Origin: Candidatus Gastranaerophilales bacterium
Lineage (GTDB): Bacteria; Cyanobacteriota; Vampirovibrionia; Gastranaerophilales; Gastranaerophilaceae
Assembly: GCA_944324835.1 (NCBI GenBank)
Contig: CALUXV010000011.1
Span: forward strand, 1-40,077
Direction: 5' to 3'
DNA: 40,077 bases
The position numbers were made by a program, and so were the translations under genes. Shown one piece after another: positions 1 through 7,626 of the stretch (position 1 is the first letter of the stretch; every line of letters begins with the position of its first letter). The notes beneath the pieces were generated by a model, which saw nothing but the letters and a program-made list of their open reading frames with translations, had not been told where the DNA came from and made no database searches.

Positions 1-58
1 GGAGTTTTTTTATTGCGAATTTATTTTATAAAGATTTTGTTTTATACATTATTTTTGC

Positions 59-64
59 TATTAT
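59..64 (+). promoter_or_regulatory. Extended -10 box, probable near-leaderless start
   Basis: TATTAT preceded by TGC (extended -10). A transcription start about 7 bases downstream would fall at or next to the ATG at 74, and no ribosome binding site is visible. Confidence 0.4.
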
Positions 65-73
65 TTATACTTG

Positions 74-817
74 ATGGTTACAAATGACGATTTAGCAATA
101 TTAAATATTGGTGAAATTAATCACATCAAGGATTGTGTTACAAGACAATTGTTTGAAAATAAAAAAGTTCTTGAAGTCGGCGGTGTTACTCCTGTAGATA
201 TAACAAGAAAATTGGGTGTTAAATCTTGGGCATGTGTAGATCCTGAAAGAGCAGATGAGAATAATAAAACTGATTTTTACAAACAATTCAAATCCTGTAT
301 AACAGATTTTTCTGCAGATGAAGGTTTTGATTTTATTTATTCAACAAATTGTTTTGAACATATAAGCAATTTAGAAGAATCTATTGCTCAAATGTATGAT
401 TTGCTTAAAACCGGCGGACGTTTGAGTGCTTTGATGGGGCCGATTTATTCTTCACATAAAGGACATCATACTTATTTAAGAACAGAAAAATATGGTTTAA
501 TTGATTTTAATAATATCAAACTAGAAAAATGGGGACATTTAATATATTCAGAATCTGAATTATATGAAAAGTTAGCAGAGAATTATGATGAAGAAACTTG
601 TAAATTACTAGTTAATCAAATAATGTATCGAAAAACCATAAACCGATTATTTTTTGACGATTATATTGATATTATTAATAAAAGTAAATTTAAAATAATT
701 GAATTGCGTGATTGGCATGAGTCACAATATCCGGATGCTAAAACATTAGACAAATTAAAAAAGTATAATAAAAAGAATTTTTCAACAGTTAGTATAAAAA
801 TAATTCTTGAAAAATAA
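74..817 (+). CDS. Class I SAM-dependent methyltransferase
   Basis: Predicted soluble methyltransferase of about 247 aa that transfers a methyl group from S-adenosylmethionine to an unknown acceptor. Seen: the SAM-binding motif I-like segment VLEVGG near residue 33, an acidic motif II region (CVDPERAD), and a C-terminal post-motif of the Methyltransf_11/23 kind (FEHISNLEE followed by LLKTGGRL), which is usual in small-molecule or sugar methyltransferases. I chose the ATG at 74 over the TTG at 71. There is no Shine-Dalgarno (SD) sequence, but a TGC-TATTAT extended -10 box ends 9 bases upstream. The gene faces a minus-strand gene across a hairpin terminator. The substrate cannot be told from the context, and the fold assignment is much firmer than any specific role. 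Confidence 0.8.
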   Translation: MVTNDDLAILNIGEINHIKDCVTRQLFENKKVLEVGGVTPVDITRKLGVKSWACVDPERADENNKTDFYKQFKSCITDFSADEGFDFIYSTNCFEHISNLEESIAQMYDLLKTGGRLSALMGPIYSSHKGHHTYLRTEKYGLIDFNNIKLEKWGHLIYSESELYEKLAENYDEETCKLLVNQIMYRKTINRLFFDDYIDIINKSKFKIIELRDWHESQYPDAKTLDKLKKYNKKNFSTVSIKIILEK

Positions 818-828
818 AAAACTAAAAA

Positions 829-850
829 GCCGCAGATTTTATTCTGCGGC
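829..850. terminator. Bidirectional intrinsic terminator
   Basis: Perfect 8-bp stem GCCGCAGA/TCTGCGGC (829-836 and 843-850) with a 6-base loop. It is flanked by an A-rich tract on the left and a T-rich tract on the right, so it can end transcription from both the methyltransferase (+) and the convergent repeat protein (-). Confidence 0.85.
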
Positions 851-871
851 TTATATTTTTTGTAAATGAAA

Positions 872-2473
872 TTATCTAGCCATAATATATTCGCCTTCTT
901 TTAATTTTACATTTGTTAATTCATTGTTCATATCTGGAACTACTGAATAGTATAAAGGTTGTGAAGTAGTCGGGTTGCCAACTTTTTGAACATCTAATGA
1001 ATAGAATTTAACATTATTTTGAAGAGTTTCCGGGTTATATGTTTCTACTCTTGCAACTCTATGTTCTTTGCCTTGATCATCAACCACTGTTACTTGATAA
1101 TATTGTGGATATGCTGCAACAACATCACCGTTCTTATCTCTTAGTTCTTGAGATGCTATTTTGTCTGTCCAGTATTCTGCGCCTTCAATATCATCTACGT
1201 ATACTTGATATCTTTGATATTTTTCTTGTTCTGCTTTAATTTGTTCTAATCTTTCTCTGTTTTGTGCTAATTCTTCTGGGGTTAAATCTCTTTCAACTTC
1301 TTTTTTACCTAATCCTAAGAATCTTGGTTTAGTTTCAGTAACTTTAGTTTTTTCTAATTCACGTGCTTCTTTATATAGAGCGAAATCATGACCTCTTAGA
1401 ATTTTAAGTTTTTCTTCAGTTGATTTTCCTGCAAGTAATGGATCATTTGCAATTTCTGCGGCTAATCTTTCTTCTGCTGTTAAATTTTCATCAACCACTG
1501 GTGTTTCATCTTTAACTTCAGCTGCTGTCGGAGTTTCTTTCTTTTCTTCAACTGGTGCTACCGGAGTTTTATCTTTAACTTCTGCAGTTGGAACTTCTTT
1601 CTTTTCTTCAGGAGCAGCTACCGGTGCTTCAACTGTTGTTTTTGTAAGTGCGCCAAGAGCAGGAACTTGAGCTGCTGGAGTATCATTTTTAGCTTGAGGT
1701 GTTACTGCATCTGGTTCCAGAGCTTCTTTTTTCTTTTGAGGTGCAGAATCAGTATCTCCAATTACAACTTCTTCTTTTGGTGTTGTAGTATCTGTAACAA
1801 CCGGAGTTTCTTCTTTCTTTTCTACTGCAGCTGTATCAGTTGGGTTAATAGCTTCATTTACAGTAGTTTCTTTCCCGTTTACAGTATATGATCCTGTTCT
1901 TACTTTTGATCCATCAGGGTATTCTGTTTCTGTAATGTCCCAAGTTACAACATCTTTAGGACCTTGTGGTTGTATTGGTTTTAATTTTAATTCTGGAAAT
2001 TTAGTTTCCGGAATTTTAAATGGAACCGGTTTTAGTTCTGGCATTTTCTTTTCTACAGGAGCAGGAGCCGGTTTTTCTTGTTTTTCTTCTTCTTTAAGAA
2101 CATAGCCTGCAGCATCTGCTAATCTTACGTAATCATCATAAGTAATAGCATATTGTTCACCGGCTTTCATTCTTGTAAATCTTGTTGAATAACCGTGTTC
2201 AGAAAATACATCAGTAAATTCGTTTCCTAAATTTCTTTTATCGTAATTTGAAAATTTATTTTTTTGACCATCTTTATTGTTATCTTCGAATATACCAGCT
2301 TCGATATCTTTGTTTAATCTATCCATATAGTCATAAGATACACCTGAATTTTTACCTGGTCTTGCTGTTAAAATGATTTCATGGCCTTCTTCTTTAATTT
2401 TATTGAAAGCTTCACGTCTTGCTTTGATTTCTTCAGGTGTTAAACCATTACCATTTCCATTAACTCTTGTCAT
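872..2473 (-). CDS. Pro/Glu/Lys-rich repeat protein, function unknown
   Basis: Not recognised. 533 aa from the ATG at 2473, which has a strong GGGGG ribosome site at 2482-2486; the longer open frame up to 2635 adds a weak non-conserved extension and is not used. The N-terminal ~130 residues are charged and look folded (LTPEEIKARREAF, SNYDKRNLGNEF). A central low-complexity region follows, rich in Pro, Glu, Lys, Thr and Val, with imperfect repeats of the type EEKKExPTAxEVKDxTPV. The C-terminal ~150 residues look globular again (YQVYVDDIEGAEYWTDKI). No signal peptide or membrane segment is seen. The region between the folded ends resembles a disordered linker or stalk. It converges with the methyltransferase and is divergent from the 46-aa gene at 2635. 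Confidence 0.75.
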   Translation of the reverse strand: MTRVNGNGNGLTPEEIKARREAFNKIKEEGHEIILTARPGKNSGVSYDYMDRLNKDIEAGIFEDNNKDGQKNKFSNYDKRNLGNEFTDVFSEHGYSTRFTRMKAGEQYAITYDDYVRLADAAGYVLKEEEKQEKPAPAPVEKKMPELKPVPFKIPETKFPELKLKPIQPQGPKDVVTWDITETEYPDGSKVRTGSYTVNGKETTVNEAINPTDTAAVEKKEETPVVTDTTTPKEEVVIGDTDSAPQKKKEALEPDAVTPQAKNDTPAAQVPALGALTKTTVEAPVAAPEEKKEVPTAEVKDKTPVAPVEEKKETPTAAEVKDETPVVDENLTAEERLAAEIANDPLLAGKSTEEKLKILRGHDFALYKEARELEKTKVTETKPRFLGLGKKEVERDLTPEELAQNRERLEQIKAEQEKYQRYQVYVDDIEGAEYWTDKIASQELRDKNGDVVAAYPQYYQVTVVDDQGKEHRVARVETYNPETLQNNVKFYSLDVQKVGNPTTSQPLYYSVVPDMNNELTNVKLKEGEYIMAR

Positions 2474-2634
2474 ATTAATATCCCCCAATTTAATATCCCG
2501 CTTACTTCTATATAAAGTTTTTTTCTTTTTCAAAATTGCCTTTTGTGTTAAGAAATGTAACAAAGCATTAACAAAAACTAAAGAAATAAACAAGCATGGC
2601 CGTTTATGGATTATGTGGATAGGGAGGTGTATCA

Positions 2635-2775
2635 ATGTTCAACAAATTAAAGAATGAAAAAGTTATTATCGATTTAGAAATACTAGTAAAAAATACGGAA
2701 AATTTAGATGAGGATATAAATTCTTATGCCGAATTTATGAAAGAAAGAATTCTTAGTGTTTCGGGGGTTAACTAA
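2635..2775 (+). CDS. Small 46-aa acidic protein
   Basis: Short gene starting with ATG at 2635 directly after a strong AGGGAGGTG ribosome binding site (2621-2629) and ending with TAA. The peptide begins MFNKLKNEKVIIDLEIL, is charged and probably helical, and has no membrane segment. I recognise no family. The near-perfect Shine-Dalgarno and its position opposite a minus-strand gene support real translation. It is followed closely by the lipoprotein gene, which has its own -10 box. Confidence 0.6.
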   Translation: MFNKLKNEKVIIDLEILVKNTENLDEDINSYAEFMKERILSVSGVN

Positions 2776-2789
2776 ATTCAAAAAAATGT

Positions 2790-2795
2790 TATAAT
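2790..2795 (+). promoter_or_regulatory. Consensus extended -10 box for the lipoprotein gene
   Basis: TGT-TATAAT, a perfect extended -10. The expected start site, 7 bases on, coincides with the ATG at 2802, which predicts a leaderless mRNA. No Shine-Dalgarno sequence is present. Confidence 0.55.
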
Positions 2796-2801
2796 ATTTA
2801 T

Positions 2802-3068
2802 ATGAAGAATAGATATTTAAGTATTATTTTAATTATCTGTTTAAGTATAGGTGCAATATCAGTTTGTACAGCTTGTAATGCAAAGAAAACATCAAATAAA
2901 ATTATAATTAGACATGAATCAACATATTCTAAATTAATGAAAAAGAAAGAGCCGCCATCTAATATTATTGATTTAGGAGATGATACACAGGTAAGTTTTG
3001 ACTATCATATAGGCCCAAAGGATATTATAGAGCCTAGTTTTAACCTTATAAAAATTGATTCCCCTTAA
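2802..3068 (+). CDS. Small predicted lipoprotein
   Basis: 88-aa protein with a basic start (MKNRY), a hydrophobic stretch at residues 6-21 and a Cys at about 25 in a CTAC context that could be a lipobox, although the -3 residue is Cys rather than the usual Leu. This suggests export and lipid anchoring. The mature part is short and polar (PPSNIIDLGDDTQVSF), with no recognised domain. The start ATG sits at the expected transcription start of a perfect TATAAT box. It lies 33 bases before the next gene. Function unknown. Confidence 0.65.
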   Translation: MKNRYLSIILIICLSIGAISVCTACNAKKTSNKIIIRHESTYSKLMKKKEPPSNIIDLGDDTQVSFDYHIGPKDIIEPSFNLIKIDSP

Positions 3069-3096
3069 TCGTTTTTTGTACTAAAATTATGTCATT

Positions 3097-3453
3097 ATGA
3101 ATGACAGACAGCTTGTATCCAGATTAATAATTCTTGTTATAACTGGTCAGATTCCTGTTCGACAGGCTCTGTTAAGTTTTCCGCAGGATACAAAAGATAA
3201 AAGTATTATAACTGCATATCATGCTCTTATTCATTATGAAGCAGATGAAGATTTGCGGGCGCAAGATTTTATGTACAAAGAAGAACAGGATGAATATTTG
3301 CAATTTTTGGCAGATACTTTATCAAAAAATAGAACTTTGCCTCAAAATATTATTAAAAGTTATAAAAACTATTATTCCGATGTCGCACTTCCTAAAGACA
3401 AAAGTATGCGGAATCTAATAAAAAAGCTGTGTAAATTTCTAAATATTAAATAG
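3097..3453 (+). CDS. Conserved-looking hypothetical protein, 118 aa
   Basis: Predicted soluble, mostly helical protein starting MNDRQLVSRLIILVITG; no motif allows a family call. The start ATG at 3097 lacks a Shine-Dalgarno, but TAAAAT at 3082-3087 is placed for a very short leader. The second frame open at 3221-3418 is a shadow. The 3' end overlaps the 3' end of the minus-strand rsmG by 8 bases, so no terminator separates the two convergent genes. The N-terminal segment is hydrophobic enough to be buried helix, but a membrane anchor is not convincing. Confidence 0.65.
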   Translation: MNDRQLVSRLIILVITGQIPVRQALLSFPQDTKDKSIITAYHALIHYEADEDLRAQDFMYKEEQDEYLQFLADTLSKNRTLPQNIIKSYKNYYSDVALPKDKSMRNLIKKLCKFLNIK

Positions 3454-4075
3454 CCTTGAATATAAGTAGTTTTCTTTCATATACTTCATCCAAAGGTAAT
3501 GTATAATCAAGAGTTTCGATAAATTGTAAACGATTCTTCTTTAATATATCTTTTGCATCTTCAATTTCGTCCATAGCACGTTTTGATTTGTAGGCTACAA
3601 AATATCCTTCTTTTTTTAGCAATGGAGCTGCATATTGTACAATTACACTCACTGTAGCAACTGCACGAGATGTTATTATATCAAATGTTTTATCATTAAT
3701 ATTTTCAGCTCTATTACATATTGTGTTTAAGTTGTTGATATTAAGTTCATTTTTTATTGATTCAATTGCAAATATTTTTTTTCTAATGCTATCTAAAGCT
3801 GTTACTTCAATATTTGGAAATTCAAGAGCTATTGGAATTGCCGGAAAACCTCCACCTGTCCCGATGTCTAACAGTGTATCGGGGATAATGTTGTACTTGT
3901 CAAAAAACAATTTTATTGCCAGAGAATCGTATATGTGTTTCTCGAATAAAAATTTTTCTTCATTTTTTGATATGAGATTAAGTTTTGCATTTTGATTTAA
4001 AAATGCATCTGAAAATTTTGAAAAATCATATTTAATATTCATTACTGCAGATTTCATTGAATTTTTCGGCTCCAA
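3446..4075 (-). CDS. rsmG: 16S rRNA (guanine-527-N7)-methyltransferase RsmG/GidB
   Basis: Class I methyltransferase that makes m7G527 in 16S rRNA in the small ribosomal subunit. Seen: the family core LLDIGTGGGFPAIPIAL (SAM motif I), VTALDS (motif II acid), and TSRAVATV followed by the KKEGYFVAYK segment typical of RsmG. Length (209 aa) matches the family. Three starts are possible (4075, 4057, 4042). The one at 4057 (MKSAV) has GGAG 12 bases upstream, and the one at 4042 gives a more typical short overlap with the upstream NTPase gene. The gene overlaps that NTPase/TPR gene by 11-44 bases depending on the start, so the two are very likely translationally coupled. Confidence 0.93.
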   Translation of the reverse strand: MEPKNSMKSAVMNIKYDFSKFSDAFLNQNAKLNLISKNEEKFLFEKHIYDSLAIKLFFDKYNIIPDTLLDIGTGGGFPAIPIALEFPNIEVTALDSIRKKIFAIESIKNELNINNLNTICNRAENINDKTFDIITSRAVATVSVIVQYAAPLLKKEGYFVAYKSKRAMDEIEDAKDILKKNRLQFIETLDYTLPLDEVYERKLLIFKAI

Positions 4076-6233
4076 TCAGTTTTTTTATGTTTTCTATTCG
4101 TTTGCCTATTTTACTTTTGTTATTTTGATTAAATTTATCTTTAACCAGTTTGTAAACATATATATATTCTTTTAATGCCTCTTCGAGTTTATCAGTATTT
4201 GAGAAAAAATCGCCAAGATGTAAGCTTGCATTCGCAATTGCAAAAATATCGTTAGATTTTTCTGCAGCTTGCTTTGACTTTAATAAGTATGAATGTGCTT
4301 CGATTAAATTTGTTTTTACAATAATTTTAGCAATATTTGATGCTGTATAGTACATGCCGTAACTATTTGAGTTTTTTTCATCATATTTATATGCTTCCCT
4401 AAAATTAGTTAATGCTTGATCTTTATCATTAATATCAAGATAGTAATCTCCCAGGTTAGAATATGATAAAGACTTATACCTGCAATTATCAGCAGATACA
4501 TCTATGCATTTTCTGTAATATCTAACAGCGGTTTCAGCGTCATCGTTTTCATCTGAAAGAATTGCGAATTTGAAATACAATTCTGCTAAGTTCTCAATAT
4601 TTGGCTCACGTTCTGATAAAATTACGGCTTTGTTATATAATTCATAAGCTTTATTTTTAGCTGCTAAAGATATGTAAATATTTGCAAGCAGCGTATATGC
4701 ATTAATTGTAATTTTTGTTTCAGTAGCTTCAGAAATGATTTCTGACAAAATATTTATTGCATCATTTGTTTTATAAGATTGATAATATATTTTGGCAATG
4801 CGTAATTTGATAAGATTTGCATTATAATTATCATTTTTTTCAAGGTAATATTTTACTAAATAATTTGCATAATGAAGGGCATATTTCCAATTTCCTAGAA
4901 TTTCATAGATTTTTAATAATTCCCGATAAATTGTGTATTTATCTATATCTTCATGCTCAAGTAATGTATTATAGATTTTTAATGCATCATTGTAGTTGTA
5001 AGCAGCAACAAAATTATCTGCAGCTATTAACAAGTCATTTACTGATTTATATTGGCAATCAGTTTTTTCAGTGTTAGTTTGACATTCTGTATTATGCGGA
5101 GAGATTATGCTTGTATGATATTCTATTTCTGAACGCATTGTTTGCCGAGAAATTTGTATCAATCTTTCTCCTGGATTTAATGGAAGTTGAGAATTATAGA
5201 ATTTAACAATATTTTGTCTTATAGTAAATTCCGTATTTTGGTCAAGTTCATTTAATAGTGCTTCTCGGAAATAATTGTTTATGATAAATAAATTTCCTAC
5301 TGCTTTTATATATAAGTTAATTTTTAAATAATCGATGGAATGAATATCATATGCTTCAAAATAATCTAAGACTTGTGAATCTATAGGATGGCGAATGAGG
5401 GAAATTATTGATAAAAGCTTGAAACAATCATCTGGCAGCATACTTATATATGCTTTAGCAAGAAATTTATCAAAGGACATTGCCGAGTTTGTATAGGCAA
5501 CTAAAAAGTCACTGACTGATAAAGCTTTAATGTTGAGGATTTTAGTTGTAATTTCTGTATAAAAATAGTATCCTCGTGTAATTTTATAAAGTTCATCTAA
5601 AATTCTTGAAGTAGCTTTAATATCTTTATCGTGTAAATATTTTTCAAAAATTGGACGTGAAAAGGCTCTTAAAATAACTTTAGTATACTGAATATTCTCA
5701 GGAATAGTAGATGTATCAAATGTTTTAGACGTTATTACTATTTTAATTTTTTCATCAATTGATAAATTCCATAAAAAATTTAATATATCCGGTGCATTTT
5801 CAACATTTACTAAATCAAAATTATATAGTGAAATAACAATATTTGAAGTCGTTTCAGAGAAACAATTTGATATTTTTTCTTGGAAAGATTTAGTTTGTGA
5901 AAATTTATAAATTAGTGTATCATCAGAGTTGATTTCTAAGAATTGTTTCCATAATACTAATAAAATATCATCAAGAGTAGATGAAGGGGAGCATTCAAAT
6001 TTTAAAGAAAGAACATCTTTATCAATATAATTCATTACATGGTTGGTAATTTGGTATTTACCAGTTCCGAAAAATCCCGTGATTAATAGTAGATTTTCTG
6101 TCTTTTGAAAGAATCCGTAAACTTTACTTAACACCCCTTCATGGTTTTCTAAAATGTATTTATCCACTTCTGAGGATTGTAAAGAAACAAAATCATTGTA
6201 ACTTGAATTAATAGATAAAAAATTCTTTGCCAT
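4032..6233 (-). CDS. STAND-like AAA NTPase with C-terminal TPR repeats
   Basis: 733-aa protein. Residues ~1-330 look like a P-loop NTPase of the AAA/STAND kind: the loop GFFGTGKYQ near residue 55, a Walker-B-like strand ending in Asp (NIVISLYNFD), and a winged-helix-like region. Residues ~390-720 hold repeated TPR-type helices (for example YNKAVILSEREPN and LGDYYLDINDKDQALTNF). STAND proteins commonly act as signalling switches or scaffolds, with TPRs as the partner-sensing part. The P-loop has Tyr where Ser/Thr follows the Lys, so nucleotide hydrolysis may be weakened. No membrane segment is seen. It lies directly upstream of and overlaps rsmG; nothing in the sequence shows a shared role. 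The start at 6233 has no clear ribosome site. Confidence 0.75.
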   Translation of the reverse strand: MAKNFLSINSSYNDFVSLQSSEVDKYILENHEGVLSKVYGFFQKTENLLLITGFFGTGKYQITNHVMNYIDKDVLSLKFECSPSSTLDDILLVLWKQFLEINSDDTLIYKFSQTKSFQEKISNCFSETTSNIVISLYNFDLVNVENAPDILNFLWNLSIDEKIKIVITSKTFDTSTIPENIQYTKVILRAFSRPIFEKYLHDKDIKATSRILDELYKITRGYYFYTEITTKILNIKALSVSDFLVAYTNSAMSFDKFLAKAYISMLPDDCFKLLSIISLIRHPIDSQVLDYFEAYDIHSIDYLKINLYIKAVGNLFIINNYFREALLNELDQNTEFTIRQNIVKFYNSQLPLNPGERLIQISRQTMRSEIEYHTSIISPHNTECQTNTEKTDCQYKSVNDLLIAADNFVAAYNYNDALKIYNTLLEHEDIDKYTIYRELLKIYEILGNWKYALHYANYLVKYYLEKNDNYNANLIKLRIAKIYYQSYKTNDAINILSEIISEATETKITINAYTLLANIYISLAAKNKAYELYNKAVILSEREPNIENLAELYFKFAILSDENDDAETAVRYYRKCIDVSADNCRYKSLSYSNLGDYYLDINDKDQALTNFREAYKYDEKNSNSYGMYYTASNIAKIIVKTNLIEAHSYLLKSKQAAEKSNDIFAIANASLHLGDFFSNTDKLEEALKEYIYVYKLVKDKFNQNNKSKIGKRIENIKKLIGAEKFNEICSNEY

Positions 6234-6348
6234 ACTTAGTCCATATTAAAATATTTTGTTACTTTTTGCAAATAATAAGTATATTTGATGATTGCAATAT
6301 CTTCTTTTTAATAGTAAAATAAGTTAAAAGTGGGAGATAGGGTTAATA

Positions 6349-6453
6349 ATGGAATTTTTTAGAAAACATCAACGTGCTATAGTTTTATTAATTGCAATTA
6401 CTTTTATTGCTTGGACTTTCGGTTTGATGTTGCTGCCATTATTGGCAAAATAG
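6349..6453 (+). CDS. 34-aa single-pass membrane peptide
   Basis: Short gene with ATG at 6349 and a GGGAGATAGGG ribosome site just upstream. The peptide starts MEFFRKHQRAIVLLIAITF: a basic head followed by one membrane helix (about residues 10-32), ending PLLAK. This resembles the cytoplasmic head plus anchor of SurA/PpiD-like foldases, but there is no chaperone domain behind it. It ends 12 bases before the murein hydrolase gene. Inference: a free-standing membrane microprotein acting in envelope assembly with its neighbours. Confidence 0.6.
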   Translation: MEFFRKHQRAIVLLIAITFIAWTFGLMLLPLLAK

Positions 6454-6459
6454 TATAAA
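6454..6459 (+). promoter_or_regulatory. -10 box abutting the murein hydrolase start
   Basis: TATAAA(AT) begins right after the TAG of the 34-aa gene. Its expected start site is the ATG at 6466, so the hydrolase may have its own leaderless transcript in addition to read-through from upstream. Confidence 0.4.
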
Positions 6460-6465
6460 ATAAGT

Positions 6466-7611
6466 ATGAATTTAAGAAAGATTTTAGTATTAATAACATG
6501 CATTTTGTTCTCATGCGGAGGGCATAATTTTTGCTATGCAAATAACAGTTCCTACTCAACCAACGTTAAAAAAATTCAAACTATCAGACGCCAACAAGCA
6601 CAAGCAAGAGAAAAGGCCCGTCATTACAGGATTTTAGAAAATCTTGAAACTAATAAATTATATAAAAACCAAAGAAAGCTTGTTAATACTCAAAATTCAT
6701 TAAAAGCATCCCAGGATGCTTATACCCGGAAACAACAAGAACTTACTTCGATGGAAGCTAGTTTAAGACAGGCAAATATCGAATTTATGGAACTTGATAA
6801 CGATTTAAAAAATCGTATAAGACAAATTTTTAAAAGCCAGAGAACTGGCTTTTTCCAATTACTTTTAACTTCGTCTGATATTAATATGTTAATTGATAGA
6901 TTGCATTTTGAAAGTATAGTTGTCAAAGAAGATTATAAACGTCTTCAAAAAGCACGGGAAAAAGCAGCGCAAATCCTTGCACTAAGGGCACAAATTGAAG
7001 CCCAAAAACGTAGTCTTGCTAAAACTATTAATGACATAAATTGTCAACAAAAAATTATTCAAAATAATATTGCACAAAATCAGGAAATGATTCATAAGTT
7101 AAAAACTAACAGAAGTTATTATGAACGTTCGGAAAGAGAACTGGCAAGACAATCGGCAAGTATTGAAGCAATGATTTCAAATATTAAGCCGAATTCTGGT
7201 TCGAAAGTCGCAGTTACGACCGGTTTTATTAAACCTATTTCAGGACCTATTACGTCACCTTTTGGATATAGAATACACCCTATATTCAAAAGTAGAATAT
7301 TCCATTCAGGTATTGATATAGGCGGGCCAAATGGAGGTGCAATAAGAGCATCAAATACGGGCCGTGTAATATATGCCGGATGGTATGGCGGATATGGGCA
7401 AGTTGTAATTCTGGATCATGGTATAGTACGTGGACAGCCAATTACAACGTTGTATGCGCATATGAGTTCTATATCTGTCCGAAAAGGACAAGTTGTTCAA
7501 AAAGGGCAACAAGTAGGAAGAGAAGGTTCTACTGGTTATAGCACAGGACCACATTGCCACTTTGAGGTTCGTGTTAACGGGCAGCCGCGAAATCCTCTAA
7601 ACTATATTTAA
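6466..7611 (+). CDS. Murein hydrolase activator/M23 endopeptidase, EnvC/NlpD type
   Basis: 381-aa exported protein. Signal peptide at residues 1-25 (cleavage likely after CYA), then a long coiled coil (about 30-235, rich in Gln, Lys, Arg and Glu), then an M23 LytM domain (about 255-380). Zinc-site residues are present: H280 and D284 (HSGID), H332 (YAHMS), H363 and H365 (HCHFEV). An intact site suggests a real peptidoglycan endopeptidase rather than an inactive EnvC-type activator. Coiled coil plus LytM is the layout of division-site hydrolase regulators. It is followed after 15 bases by the OstA/LptD-like gene, forming an envelope-building cluster. Confidence 0.9.
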   Translation: MNLRKILVLITCILFSCGGHNFCYANNSSYSTNVKKIQTIRRQQAQAREKARHYRILENLETNKLYKNQRKLVNTQNSLKASQDAYTRKQQELTSMEASLRQANIEFMELDNDLKNRIRQIFKSQRTGFFQLLLTSSDINMLIDRLHFESIVVKEDYKRLQKAREKAAQILALRAQIEAQKRSLAKTINDINCQQKIIQNNIAQNQEMIHKLKTNRSYYERSERELARQSASIEAMISNIKPNSGSKVAVTTGFIKPISGPITSPFGYRIHPIFKSRIFHSGIDIGGPNGGAIRASNTGRVIYAGWYGGYGQVVILDHGIVRGQPITTLYAHMSSISVRKGQVVQKGQQVGREGSTGYSTGPHCHFEVRVNGQPRNPLNYI

Positions 7612-7626
7612 TATAAGGGAAAAAAG

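Noticed and set aside
2474-2635. N-terminal extension of the repeat protein (54 codons, MIHLPIHII start)
   Set aside because: The ATG at 2473 has a strong ribosome site, and the extension would overlap the divergent gene start and looks random.
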